From Lachnospiraceae bacterium (GTDB lineage: Bacteria; Bacillota; Clostridia; Lachnospirales; Lachnospiraceae): a stretch of 64,000 nucleotides of DNA. Of this stretch, positions 9,279 to 18,770 are shown one piece after another (positions within the stretch are counted from its first letter, which is position 1; every line of letters begins with the position of its first letter). A program made the position numbers and the translations under genes. The stretch spans positions 62,001 through 126,000 of the forward strand of contig JAFSRP010000018.1 of NCBI GenBank assembly GCA_017446045.1, in the 5' to 3' direction. The notes under the pieces are model-generated. The model was not told where the DNA came from and did no database searches. It was given only the letters and a program-made list of their open reading frames with translations.

Positions 9279-12200
9279 ATGGCGCTTTACAGCAAAGTCG
9301 ATACCTCGATGAATTTCGTGGATCGCGAGAAGGAAGTAGAAAAGTTCTGGAAGGATGAAGACATTTTCCAGAAGTCCATCACGGAGCACGAAGGAGATCC
9401 CAGCTATGTCTTTTATGACGGCCCGCCGACAGCAAACGGCAAGCCGCATATCGGGCATGTTCTGACCAGATGCATCAAGGATCTTATCCCGCGCTATCAG
9501 ACCATGAAGGGGAAAATGGTTCCCCGTAAGGCGGGATGGGATACGCATGGCCTGCCCGTAGAGCTCGAGGTAGAGAAGCAGATCGGCATTAACGGCAAGG
9601 ACCAGATCGAAGCCTATGGCATCGGTCCCTTTGTAGAGCTTTGTAAGGAAAATGTCTGGAAATACAAGGGAATGTGGGAAGATTTCTCCTTTACCGTCGG
9701 CTTCTGGGCAGATATGAAGCATCCCTATGTTACTTATTACGATGATTATATTGAATCGGAATTCTGGGCTCTGAAGGAGATCTGGAACAAGGGACTTCTC
9801 TATAAAGGATTCAAGATCGTACCGTATTGCCCGCGCTGCGGGACCCCGCTTTCTTCTCATGAAGTCGCCCAGGGTTATAAAGACATCAAGGAGCGGTCCG
9901 CGATCGTCCGCTTTAAGGCAAAGGGTGAAGATGCTTATTTCCTTGCGTGGACCACAACGCCATGGACCCTTCCCTCCAATGTCGGCCTTTGCGTCAACCC
10001 GGATGAGACTTATGTGAAGGTCAAGGCTTCCGACGGATACACCTATTATATGGCAGAAGCACTCTGCGAAAAGGTGCTCGGTGAAGGATACGAGATCCTC
10101 GAACGCATGCCGGGACGGGAGCTTGAGTATAAAGAATACGAACCCAATTTCATGCGGGCTGCCGAGATCGCCGAAAAGCAGCACAAGAAGGCGCATTTCG
10201 TACAGGTCGACAGCTACGTTACCATGACAGACGGTACCGGTATCGTTCATACCGCTCCGGCTTTTGGTGAGGATGATGCCCGTGTCGGACGCAAGTATGA
10301 TATGCCTTTCGTACAGCTGGTAGACGGCAAGGGCAACATGACCGACGGAGAAGAGTGGGACGGTGTATTTGTAAAGAAAGCCGATCCTATGGTCCTCAGG
10401 AACCTTGAATCCAGAGGACTGCTTTTTGACGCGCCTGTTTTCGAGCACAGTTATCCTCATTGCTGGCGCTGCAACACACCTCTGCTTTATTACGCAAGAG
10501 AGTCATGGTATATCGCCATGAGCCAGGTAAAGGATGATCTGATCCGCAACAATAACACCATCAACTGGATCCCGGATTCGATCGGCAAGGGACGTTTTGG
10601 TGAATGGATCGCCAATGTCCAGGACTGGGCACTCAGCCGAAACCGGTACTGGGGCACTCCGCTTCCGGTATGGGAGTGTGAATGCGGCAAACGTGAATGC
10701 ATCGGCAGCCGTGCGGAGCTGAAGGAAAAGAGCCCGAATTATCAGGAAGTGCTGGCGGAGCTGAAGGCAGCGGGCGACAAGGGATGGAGCGGAGACAATA
10801 TCGAACTGCACCGTCCTTATATCGACAAGGTCTTCATTACATGTCCGGATTGCGGAAAGCCGATGCGCCGCATTCCCGACGTGATCGACTGCTGGTTCGA
10901 TTCCGGTGCCATGCCTTTCGCGCAGCATCACTATCCTTTTGAAAACCGGGAACTCTTTGAGAAGGAATTCCCAGCACAGTTTATTTCCGAGGCGGTCGAC
11001 CAGACGAGAGGCTGGTTCTACAGCCTGCTTGCGGAGTCCACGCTGCTTTTCAATAAGGCACCATATGAGAACGTGATCGTTCTGGGACATGTTCAGGATG
11101 AAAATGGACAGAAGATGTCCAAATCGAAGGGCAATGCCGTTGATCCGATGGAAGCGCTGGCTGAATTCGGAGCAGATGCCATTCGCTGGTATTTCTATAC
11201 CAATTCCGCGCCCTGGCTCCCGAACCGTTTTTACGGAAAGGCAGTCACCGAAGGACAGCGAAAGTTCCTGGGAACGCTTTGGAACACTTATGCATTCTAT
11301 ATCCTGTATGCAAACATCGATGGATTCGACCCGACCCGGTATACGCTTGACTATGAGGGCCTTACCGTCATGGACCGCTGGATCCTTTCGAAAATGCATT
11401 CCATGATCCGTTCTGTAGACAGGAATATGTCCGCTTACCGGATCCCCGAAGCCTGCAGCGCGCTGGAAGAGTTTACGGATGATCTTTCTAACTGGTATGT
11501 CCGCCGGAGTCGTGAGCGCTTCTGGAAGAAAGGCATGGAGCAGGATAAGATCAACGCCTATATGACGCTGTATACTGCATTGTATAACACCATTCTCTGT
11601 GCGGCACCGTTTATTCCGTTCATGACGGAAGCCATCTATCAGAACATGATCCGCTCTGTAGATCCTGCAGCAAAGGAATCGGTCCATCTCTGCAGTTTTC
11701 CGGTCTGCGATGAAACGAAGATCGATACGGATCTTGAGAAGTCTATGGACGAAGTCCTGAACATCGTCATACTGGGACGTGCCGCCCGTAATGCGTCCGG
11801 CCTCAAGAACCGCCAGCCGATCGGTTCCATGTTTGTCCGGACGGATAAGGAGGAAAAGCTGGCACCGTTCTATATCGATATTATCGAAGATGAGCTCAAT
11901 GTTAAGAAAGTTGAGTTCCGGGACGATGTAAGTGATTTTACCGCATATACCTTCAAGCCGCAGCTGAAGACCCTGGGCCCGAAGTACGGAAAGAATCTCG
12001 GTGTTATCCGCAAATATCTGAGCGAGATCGATGGCAGCAATGCCATGAATGAGCTCAATACAGTCGGCATGCTGAAATTCACCGCACCGGACGGAACGGT
12101 CATTGAACTCGGAAAGGACGACCTGCTGATCGATGCTGCGCAGAAGGGCGGATTCGTGACAGAGGAAGATGTTCATACCACAGTTGTGCTGGATACCAAT

Positions 12201-12470
12201 CTCAGCGAGGAGCTGGTAAGAGAAGGTTATATGCGTGAAATAGTCTCCAAGGTCCAGACCATGCGCAAAGAGGCGGGATTTGAAGTGACCGACCATATCA
12301 TGATCACATATGAAGGTTCTTCAGTCCTGTATGATGTGATCGATGCCTACAGAGACAGCATCAGCCACGACTGCCTCGCTGACAGGGTGGAGCAGACCAC
12401 GCCTTCCGGCTATACAAAGAGCTGGGAAATAAACGGGGAGATCCTGGAGATCGGTGTGCAGAAACTCTGA
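9279..12470 (+). CDS. ileS: Isoleucine-tRNA ligase
   Basis: A 1063-residue class I aminoacyl-tRNA synthetase that charges tRNA-Ile. The HIGH signature appears as GKPHIGHVL and the second signature as KMSKSKGN. The CP1 editing domain lies between them. The start at 9279 is set by AGAGGAGG; an upstream in-frame ATG at 9273 sits too close to it. Length, the HCWRCNTPLLYYA block and the lack of a C-terminal zinc-finger Cys cluster resemble the longer, eukaryote-like IleS2 class rather than the 930-residue IleS1 class. IleS2 members are known to tolerate mupirocin, but that is inference here. It has its own promoter and a leader with alternative pairings. Confidence 0.96.
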   Translation: MALYSKVDTSMNFVDREKEVEKFWKDEDIFQKSITEHEGDPSYVFYDGPPTANGKPHIGHVLTRCIKDLIPRYQTMKGKMVPRKAGWDTHGLPVELEVEKQIGINGKDQIEAYGIGPFVELCKENVWKYKGMWEDFSFTVGFWADMKHPYVTYYDDYIESEFWALKEIWNKGLLYKGFKIVPYCPRCGTPLSSHEVAQGYKDIKERSAIVRFKAKGEDAYFLAWTTTPWTLPSNVGLCVNPDETYVKVKASDGYTYYMAEALCEKVLGEGYEILERMPGRELEYKEYEPNFMRAAEIAEKQHKKAHFVQVDSYVTMTDGTGIVHTAPAFGEDDARVGRKYDMPFVQLVDGKGNMTDGEEWDGVFVKKADPMVLRNLESRGLLFDAPVFEHSYPHCWRCNTPLLYYARESWYIAMSQVKDDLIRNNNTINWIPDSIGKGRFGEWIANVQDWALSRNRYWGTPLPVWECECGKRECIGSRAELKEKSPNYQEVLAELKAAGDKGWSGDNIELHRPYIDKVFITCPDCGKPMRRIPDVIDCWFDSGAMPFAQHHYPFENRELFEKEFPAQFISEAVDQTRGWFYSLLAESTLLFNKAPYENVIVLGHVQDENGQKMSKSKGNAVDPMEALAEFGADAIRWYFYTNSAPWLPNRFYGKAVTEGQRKFLGTLWNTYAFYILYANIDGFDPTRYTLDYEGLTVMDRWILSKMHSMIRSVDRNMSAYRIPEACSALEEFTDDLSNWYVRRSRERFWKKGMEQDKINAYMTLYTALYNTILCAAPFIPFMTEAIYQNMIRSVDPAAKESVHLCSFPVCDETKIDTDLEKSMDEVLNIVILGRAARNASGLKNRQPIGSMFVRTDKEEKLAPFYIDIIEDELNVKKVEFRDDVSDFTAYTFKPQLKTLGPKYGKNLGVIRKYLSEIDGSNAMNELNTVGMLKFTAPDGTVIELGKDDLLIDAAQKGGFVTEEDVHTTVVLDTNLSEELVREGYMREIVSKVQTMRKEAGFEVTDHIMITYEGSSVLYDVIDAYRDSISHDCLADRVEQTTPSGYTKSWEINGEILEIGVQKL

Positions 12471-12515
12471 AAGCCTTATTACAGAGAGATTATTTAAGAA
12501 AGAAGATGTTTTATC

Positions 12516-13661
12516 ATGACAAAGATCGATGTTATTTCCGGTTTTCTGGGAGCAGGTAAAACGACATTTATCAAAAAACTTCTGAGCGAGGCCTTGCAGG
12601 ACGAAAAGGTAGTCCTGATCGAAAATGAATTTGGCGAGATCGCGATTGATGGCGGTTTTCTGAAAGACGCCGGTATCGAGATCCGGGAAATGTCGCAGGG
12701 ATGCATATGCTGTTCACTTGTCGGTGATTTTGAAAAGGCGCTCCGTGAAGTGATCGAACGATTCGCGCCGGAACGGGTGATCATTGAACCTTCCGGTGTA
12801 GGCAAACTTTCAGATGTCATGAAAGCTGTCACGGATGCTTCGGCCAACCTGGATGTCGTGCTGAATTCTGCAGTGACTGTTGTTGACGCCAAAAAATGCC
12901 GGATGTACATGAGAAACTTCGGCGAATTTTTCAACAACCAGGTGCAGTATGCCGGCACAGTAGTCCTGAGCCGTACGGACATCACTGCGCAGGACGTGAT
13001 CGACGCTGATGTCGAGATGATACGCGCGCTCAATCCTTCCGCCGAGATCATTACGACACCTGTGGCCGCTTTAAGCGGTGCGAGACTTCTTGAGATCATC
13101 GAGAAGCGTGACGATATGCTTGAGCAGATGCGAATGGAAGCGCTCTCCGAGCCGGATGGTGAGTCTGAAGAAGAACATGAGGCGCATCACCATCATCACC
13201 ATCATCACGATGAAGACGATGAGGATGAAGATGAGCGTGAACATCATCACCACCATCATCACGATGATGACGACGAGGAGGAAGATGAACATGAACATCA
13301 TCACCACCATCATCACGATGATGACGACGAGGAGGAAGATGAACATGAACATCACCACCACCATCATCATCATGACGGGCATGATGCCGATGAGATCTTT
13401 GAATCTTATGGATGGACCAATGTTCCGCCGATCACACGAGGAAAGCTGGAGGAAGCTCTTGAAAAACTGGCAAACGAGGAACACGAGATCATTCTTCGTT
13501 CAAAGGGCATGCTGAAGGCTGCGGATGCGGATACCTGGTATTATTTCGATATGGTCCCCGGCGAGTACGAGATCCGGGAGGGTATGCCGGATTATACCGG
13601 AAAAGTCTGTGTTATCGGCAGCGGCCTGAAGGAAGAAGAGCTTAAAGGGCTTTTTTTCTGA
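12516..13661 (+). CDS. CobW/COG0523-type GTPase with His/acid-rich repeats
   Basis: A 381-residue putative metal chaperone GTPase. It has a Walker A motif (SGFLGAGKTT, residues 8-17), the family's metal-binding CxCC motif (QGCICCSL, C63, C65, C66), and a C-terminal CobW domain from about residue 295. Between them, residues 224-288 alternate runs of seven or eight His with Asp/Glu runs, which should bind several divalent metal ions. The encoding DNA contains a 54-base unit repeated exactly twice plus partial copies. The next gene is a second CobW-type GTPase, so the two form a metal-handling pair. COG0523 proteins serve zinc, cobalt, nickel or iron; the His-rich linker is most often seen with zinc or nickel. 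No metal-responsive operator is visible upstream. Confidence 0.85.
   Translation: MTKIDVISGFLGAGKTTFIKKLLSEALQDEKVVLIENEFGEIAIDGGFLKDAGIEIREMSQGCICCSLVGDFEKALREVIERFAPERVIIEPSGVGKLSDVMKAVTDASANLDVVLNSAVTVVDAKKCRMYMRNFGEFFNNQVQYAGTVVLSRTDITAQDVIDADVEMIRALNPSAEIITTPVAALSGARLLEIIEKRDDMLEQMRMEALSEPDGESEEEHEAHHHHHHHHDEDDEDEDEREHHHHHHHDDDDEEEDEHEHHHHHHHDDDDEEEDEHEHHHHHHHHDGHDADEIFESYGWTNVPPITRGKLEEALEKLANEEHEIILRSKGMLKAADADTWYYFDMVPGEYEIREGMPDYTGKVCVIGSGLKEEELKGLFF
13185..13380 (+). repeat. 54-base tandem repeat coding His/acid linker
   Basis: Two exact 54-base copies (13242-13295 and 13296-13349) encode seven His followed by an eleven-residue Asp/Glu-rich unit containing one His. They are flanked by a diverged copy on the left and a partial copy (eight His) on the right. 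Exact copy identity suggests recent or ongoing slippage. Confidence 0.9.
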
Positions 13662-13684
13662 GTGCCTGTGAGGTGTGATCAAAC

Positions 13685-14647
13685 ATGGCTGATACAATTC
13701 AAAGCAATGAAATACCGGTCTTCCTGATCAACGGATTCCTGGAGGCGGGTAAAACTTCATTTATTGCCTATACACTCGGGGAAGAGTACTTTCATATCGA
13801 CGGTCATACACTTCTGATCGTAGGAGAAGAAGGTGAAGCAGAGTATGATCCGAAGCTCCTGAAACGGGAAAAAACACATCTTGTCATAGCGGAAACCAGG
13901 GATGTGCTGACAAAAGAATATCTCGCGCAGCTTGGCGCAATGACAAAAGCCGAGCGGGTCCTGATCGAGTACAATGGTATGTGGAGCGATCCCGGTCTGC
14001 TGGATCTTCCTGACGGCTGGGTCCTATATCAGCAGATCACTGTTATGGACGGCAGTACTCTGGGGTCTTACCTGGCAAATATGAAGCCGTTGATGGGACC
14101 GTTGCTGAGAAACTCGGAGCTTTGTATCGTAAACCGCTGCGACGGCAAAACCAACGAAGAACTCCAGGAGTATAAAAAACAGCTTCGTCCCATGCTGCTG
14201 AAGGGTTCCATGATCGTCATGGAAAACAAATACGGAGAGATCCCGCTGGATACTTTGGATGAAGACCTGCCCTATGATGTGAGCAAAGAAACGGTCATTC
14301 TTGATCCCGAGGATTACGGAACCTGGTTTTTTGACGCCAAGGATTACCCGGAGCGATATACAGGGAAGACCATTGAGTTTACCGCACAGATCAGAAAATC
14401 CGGACGGTTCGAGAAAGGGGTATTCGTGCCCGGCCGAATGTCCATGACATGCTGCGAAGCAGACATGACTTTCCTGGGGTACCTGGCGTATTACAGGAAC
14501 CTGGAGGCGTACCCTGACGGCGCCTGGGTCAGATTGAAGGCAAAGTTTGAAGTGCGCAAAAGAAAAGAATATGAGGGAGAAGGACCGTTCCTGATGGTGG
14601 AATCCATGAGCCTGACCGGCCCTATCTCAGAACCGGCAGGTTTCTGA
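13685..14647 (+). CDS. CobW-like GTPase fused to a YcgQ/TIGR03943-type C-terminal domain
   Basis: A 320-residue protein. The N-terminal half is a CobW-like GTPase with Walker A (NGFLEAGKTS) but without the CxCC metal motif: the equivalent stretch reads VGEEGEAEYDP. The C-terminal part (about residues 225-320) has RMSMTCCEADMTFLGY, which resembles the conserved TCC-AD segment of the TIGR03943/DUF1980 (YcgQ) domain. That domain is normally the partner of a permease-like membrane protein in zinc-regulated operons. It starts 23 bases after the His-rich CobW gene and is probably cotranscribed with it. I infer a role in metal allocation. No permease gene is nearby. Confidence 0.7.
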   Translation: MADTIQSNEIPVFLINGFLEAGKTSFIAYTLGEEYFHIDGHTLLIVGEEGEAEYDPKLLKREKTHLVIAETRDVLTKEYLAQLGAMTKAERVLIEYNGMWSDPGLLDLPDGWVLYQQITVMDGSTLGSYLANMKPLMGPLLRNSELCIVNRCDGKTNEELQEYKKQLRPMLLKGSMIVMENKYGEIPLDTLDEDLPYDVSKETVILDPEDYGTWFFDAKDYPERYTGKTIEFTAQIRKSGRFEKGVFVPGRMSMTCCEADMTFLGYLAYYRNLEAYPDGAWVRLKAKFEVRKRKEYEGEGPFLMVESMSLTGPISEPAGF

Positions 14648-14678
14648 CCGGCCCGGATATTCCGGTTAGCTTAAATAT

Positions 14679-15368
14679 ATGGCGCTGAGACCAGACTACA
14701 ATATCATCGTTACGCCCGGCAGCTCGGATGTGGAAGTGAAGAAGTCGCACTTCATCACTTCTTTGCGATGCTGCAGGACAGAAGAAGAGGCGAGACTGTT
14801 TATTGAAGAAGTCCGCCGCGCAAACCGTGATGCGCGGCACAACTGCTTTGCCATGCGGATCGGCGATCCTTCTTCGGTTTTTGAACGTTTCAGTGATGAC
14901 GGTGAACCGCAGGGGACTGCCGGCAAACCTATGCTGGACCTTCTGAAAGGCGCCCGGCTCTGTGATGTCTGCGCTGTAGTCACCAGATATTTCGGCGGCA
15001 CACTGCTGGGCACAGGAGGACTGGTCAGAGCATATTCAGATTCTTTGAAGGAAGCACTTTCCGCTTCGGATATCTCCTCCCTGAATTCCGGGGCTAAGGT
15101 GAGTGTCCGATGTGATTACAGCACTGCGAACCGCCTTCAGCGTGCAGCAGCATCTATGGATCTTTTCACAATGGACGTTATCTATGGCGCTGACTGCGAA
15201 CAGGTCTATCTTGTGCCGGATGAAGATGTTCCGGTGTTTATCCGCAAGGTGACGGATATCAGCGCCGGCACCGCGGAGACTGCGATTAAGGAGTCGGTAC
15301 TGTATTACGGAAAGGAAAGACCGGCCGTATATGCCGTCCGACAGACGGAGGAAGGACAGACTGCATGA
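14679..15368 (+). CDS. YigZ/IMPACT family protein
   Basis: A 229-residue member of the UPF0029/IMPACT family. The conserved core is visible as ARHNCFAMRIG, RFSDDGEPQGTAGKPML and VVTRYFGGTLLGTGGLVRAY. The second half carries the DUF1949-type ferredoxin-like domain. Bacterial YigZ has no firmly established role; the eukaryotic relative IMPACT modulates translation control. The ribosome site is weak. The stop overlaps the start of the next small gene (ATGA), which suggests translational coupling. Confidence 0.9.
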   Translation: MALRPDYNIIVTPGSSDVEVKKSHFITSLRCCRTEEEARLFIEEVRRANRDARHNCFAMRIGDPSSVFERFSDDGEPQGTAGKPMLDLLKGARLCDVCAVVTRYFGGTLLGTGGLVRAYSDSLKEALSASDISSLNSGAKVSVRCDYSTANRLQRAAASMDLFTMDVIYGADCEQVYLVPDEDVPVFIRKVTDISAGTAETAIKESVLYYGKERPAVYAVRQTEEGQTA

Positions 15369-15580
15369 TCAATTTTCAGGATGAAATCAAACGTTTCAAA
15401 CCCTCCCTGGACGTAGATGACATAGAGGATACGATCACCGGGATCGATCTTACGGATATGAATGACCTGATGCTGCAGATGGTTCAGGAAACTGCGAAAC
15501 GCAGTGCCCGTGCTGCTGCTGTTTCCGTGCCTGCCGAGCCGGATGCAGTTCCCATGATGGACGGATTTACAGAGCTATGA
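15365..15580 (+). CDS. Small acidic protein of unknown function
   Basis: A 71-residue frame linked to both neighbours by ATGA stop/start overlaps. The product is hydrophilic and acidic (MINFQDEIKRFKPSLDVDD at the start) and has no signal peptide or membrane segment. The double overlap and its conservative position inside an operon argue that it is translated. I do not recognise the family. Confidence 0.6.
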   Translation: MINFQDEIKRFKPSLDVDDIEDTITGIDLTDMNDLMLQMVQETAKRSARAAAVSVPAEPDAVPMMDGFTEL

Positions 15581-16881
15581 TCTATCCGGCGGATATGTCC
15601 AAAATTGCAAATGCTTACTACAACCGCGGCCTTGAACGGGCGCAGCTGCAGGATCTGAGCGGTGCCGCAATCTATCTGAAAGAGGCGCTCCGCTATGATA
15701 AGTACTGCACAAATGCAAGAAACCTTCTCGGACTGATCTTTTTTGAGATGGGCGAGACTGCTTCAGCGCTTGTACAGTGGGTGATCAGTCTCAATCTTGA
15801 TCCGAAGGAAAACATTGCTGACCGTTATCTGGACGAGGTGCAGCGAAAACCGGCGGTACTCTCCAATGCGTCGTCCACCATCAAGCGTTTTAACCAGGCG
15901 CTGTTTCTCGCACAGAACGGCCAGGAGGATTTTGCGGTCATTGAGCTCAGGGATATTGCTGCGCGGAATCCAAAATATGTAAAAGCGCAGCTTCTTTTGT
16001 CGATCCTCTACATGCAGAATTCCGAGAATGTCAAAGCGGGCCGTGCCCTGATGGAGGTTCTCAAGGTCGACCGGAACAATCCTCAGGCACTCGTTCTGAT
16101 GGATGAGGTCAAAAAACGCACCGGAAGGGCAGATATAGAAAAGTCCCGGTTGGAAAATGCCTTTTCTCACAGACAGATGGAAGATGACGATGTGATCCTT
16201 CCAAAAGCGAAGAGACAGGCAAGCGCGGAACAGATCCTGCTTTATGTGATCGCAGGCATTGCTGTGGGACTTATAAGTTTTTATCTCCTGATCCTTCCGA
16301 CAGTCCGCAAAGGTTACCGGGATGAATTAAACCGTAATATCATGAATAACAGCCAGGAACTCAGCGCAATCAATGCTGATTATACACGGCTGAAAGAAAA
16401 GTATGACAGTCTTCAGGCCGAGTATTCAGATGTCAGTCAGAAACTGACTGCCTATGAAGAAGAAAATGCGGCTTTTACTTCTATGTATGAAAAGCTCAAC
16501 GGTATCATTGACGACTTTAATGCCGGCAATATCCTGGATGCGGTCAATTCCTATCTGGAGATAGATCGTGAAAGGGCGGCCCAGGAACCGTTGCTCGGAC
16601 AGCTGCAGGAAGTGGACCGTGTCATAATAAACGACGGTTTCAACACCATCGTCGCAAACGGAACTACCGAGTGGAACGGCGGCAATCTTCAGGAAGCGGA
16701 ATATTATTACGGTCTGGCACTGAAGATCAAACAGGATGACCCGGAGGCACTCTATCTGCTGGCGCGTCTCCTGCAGAGCCAGGACCGGGTCGGCGAAGCA
16801 AATGCTCTGTTTGACAGGATCGTGGGAGAACATCCGGAGAGCAGGTATGCGCAAAGAGCGATCGAAGCAAGAGGTTATTAA
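15577..16881 (+). CDS. Tetratricopeptide-repeat membrane protein with coiled coil
   Basis: A 434-residue protein. Residues about 10-190 contain TPR-like repeats (AYYNRGLERAQLQDLSGAAI and similar helices). A single transmembrane helix (YVIAGIAVGLISFYLLILP) lies near residues 222-242. A charged coiled coil of about 60 residues follows, then a second TPR region to the end. This suggests an N-terminal cytoplasmic scaffold and an extracytoplasmic C-terminal one. The start overlaps the preceding gene; an ATG six codons later is also possible. Proteins of this shape often organise cell-envelope complexes, but no specific role can be assigned. Confidence 0.75.
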   Translation: MIYPADMSKIANAYYNRGLERAQLQDLSGAAIYLKEALRYDKYCTNARNLLGLIFFEMGETASALVQWVISLNLDPKENIADRYLDEVQRKPAVLSNASSTIKRFNQALFLAQNGQEDFAVIELRDIAARNPKYVKAQLLLSILYMQNSENVKAGRALMEVLKVDRNNPQALVLMDEVKKRTGRADIEKSRLENAFSHRQMEDDDVILPKAKRQASAEQILLYVIAGIAVGLISFYLLILPTVRKGYRDELNRNIMNNSQELSAINADYTRLKEKYDSLQAEYSDVSQKLTAYEEENAAFTSMYEKLNGIIDDFNAGNILDAVNSYLEIDRERAAQEPLLGQLQEVDRVIINDGFNTIVANGTTEWNGGNLQEAEYYYGLALKIKQDDPEALYLLARLLQSQDRVGEANALFDRIVGEHPESRYAQRAIEARGY

Positions 16882-16890
16882 GGAAATCAT

Positions 16891-18726
16891 ATGAGTATTC
16901 AGAAGAGAACAGACATTCGCAATGTAGCTATTATCGCACATGTTGATCATGGCAAGACAACGCTGGTTGACGCGCTGCTCTATCAGAGCGGTATCTTCCG
17001 CGATAATCAGGAAGTAGCAGAGCGGGTAATGGATTCAAATGCCATTGAACGTGAGCGGGGAATCACTATTCTCAGCAAAAACACTGCCATTAATTATAAA
17101 GGACATAAGATCAATATCGTGGACACCCCCGGTCATGCGGATTTCGGCGGCGAGGTGGAACGCGTTCTCAAAATGGTAGATGGTGTAGTTCTCCTGGTTG
17201 ACGCGTTTGAAGGCCCGATGCCGCAGACGAAATTCGTACTCGGAAGGGCAATGGAGCTGGATCTGCCGGTGGTCGTATGCATCAACAAGATCGACAGGGA
17301 CGGTGCCAGACCGCAGGAAGTCGTGGATGAAGTGCTGGAGCTCCTTCTTGATCTCGGCGCTTCCGATGAGCAGATCGACTGTCCCTTTGTCTTTGCAAGT
17401 GCAAGGGCAGGCGCTTCTTCTGTTGATCCGGATGAACCGGGCGTGAATATGCAGCCGTTACTGGATACGATCATAGAGCATATTCCGTGTCCGGAGGGAG
17501 ATCCGGACGCGCCCCTGCAGATGCTGGTTTCAACGATCGACTATAATGACTATGTAGGCCGTATCGGTGTCGGAAAGGTCTCCAACGGCATGATCAGAGT
17601 CAACCAACAGGTCGTATTGTGCAATCATCACGACAGCAGCAAGATGGTCCGGACAAAGATCTCAAAGCTGTATGAGTATAACGGGCTTGCCCGTACGGAG
17701 ATCAATGAAGCTTCTATCGGTTCGATCGTTGCGATCTCGGGCATACCGGAGATCCATATAGGAGATACGATCTGCGCGTTGGACCATGCGGATCCGATTC
17801 CTTTCCAGAAGATCTCAGAGCCCACGATCGCCATGTATTTCATGGTCAATGACAGTCCGCTTGCGGGTACGGAAGGAAGATATGTCACCTCCCGGCATAT
17901 TCGTGACCGTCTGTTCAGGGAGCTGAATACCGATGTTTCGCTTCGTGTGGAAGAAACCGATAATGCAGACTGCTTCAAGGTATCGGGACGCGGCGAGCTG
18001 CATCTGAGTGTGCTGATCGAAAACATGCGGAGAGAAGGGTACGAGTTTGCAGTATCCAAGGCAGAGGTCCTGTATAAGACCGATGAGAACGGCAAGCGTC
18101 TTGAACCCATGGAGACGGTCTACATCGATGTTCCCGAAGAATTCTCCGGTACAGTCATCCAGAAACTCACCCAGAGAAAAGGCGAACTGTCCGGAATGAC
18201 GCCTGTCGGAACGACCAGCGTGCGTCTGCAGTTTTCAATTCCTTCCCGCGGTCTGATCGGGTATCGCAATGAGTTTCTGACGGATACCAAAGGAAACGGC
18301 ATAATGAATGCGGCGTTTGAAGGATATGGACCTTATAAGGGTGATCTCAGCTATCGGCCGACAGGTTCCATCATTGCTTGTGAAGCCGGCGAAGCCATTA
18401 CATATGGGTTGTTCAATGCCCAGGAACGGGGAGCCCTGTTTATCGGTCCGGGAACGAAAGTCTATAACGGCATGGTGGTGGGACAATCCCCGAAGACCGA
18501 AGATGTCGAGATCAATGTCTGCAAAACAAAAAAGCTGACCAATACCAGAGCATCGGGATCTGATGAAGCGCTTCACCTTACGCCGCCCAGGATCATGTCT
18601 CTGGAGCAGTGTATGGATTTTATCGATACCGATGAATTGCTGGAAGTAACGCCAAAATCTCTTCGCATCCGGAAAAAGATCCTGGATCCGCTTCTTCGAA
18701 AGAGAGCATCTTTCCGGAAAGGATGA
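16891..18726 (+). CDS. typA: Ribosome-associated GTPase TypA/BipA
   Basis: A 611-residue translational GTPase of usual length. The G-domain motifs are AHVDHGKTT, the switch I ERERGITI stretch, DTPGHADF and NKID. Domains II, III and V and the TypA-specific C-terminal domain follow. The protein binds the ribosome where EF-G binds and assists late 50S assembly and stress adaptation. The start follows AAGGA nine bases downstream of the TPR gene, so it is probably read from the same transcript. The reading frame of the next gene can be extended back over its stop, but nadE starts later. Confidence 0.96.
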   Translation: MSIQKRTDIRNVAIIAHVDHGKTTLVDALLYQSGIFRDNQEVAERVMDSNAIERERGITILSKNTAINYKGHKINIVDTPGHADFGGEVERVLKMVDGVVLLVDAFEGPMPQTKFVLGRAMELDLPVVVCINKIDRDGARPQEVVDEVLELLLDLGASDEQIDCPFVFASARAGASSVDPDEPGVNMQPLLDTIIEHIPCPEGDPDAPLQMLVSTIDYNDYVGRIGVGKVSNGMIRVNQQVVLCNHHDSSKMVRTKISKLYEYNGLARTEINEASIGSIVAISGIPEIHIGDTICALDHADPIPFQKISEPTIAMYFMVNDSPLAGTEGRYVTSRHIRDRLFRELNTDVSLRVEETDNADCFKVSGRGELHLSVLIENMRREGYEFAVSKAEVLYKTDENGKRLEPMETVYIDVPEEFSGTVIQKLTQRKGELSGMTPVGTTSVRLQFSIPSRGLIGYRNEFLTDTKGNGIMNAAFEGYGPYKGDLSYRPTGSIIACEAGEAITYGLFNAQERGALFIGPGTKVYNGMVVGQSPKTEDVEINVCKTKKLTNTRASGSDEALHLTPPRIMSLEQCMDFIDTDELLEVTPKSLRIRKKILDPLLRKRASFRKG

Positions 18727-18770
18727 TCATTTCCCGACAGTTTTCAAGCTGCAGTAAAGGAGGAAGGCAT

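Noticed and set aside
10503-12296. A 597-codon open frame on the minus strand inside ileS
   Set aside because: It lies wholly opposite a clearly conserved synthetase gene, has no ribosome site and shows no recognisable domain. It is a codon-bias shadow.
13185-13380. Possible CRISPR-like or minisatellite array
   Set aside because: The units are contiguous, in frame and coding, without spacers.
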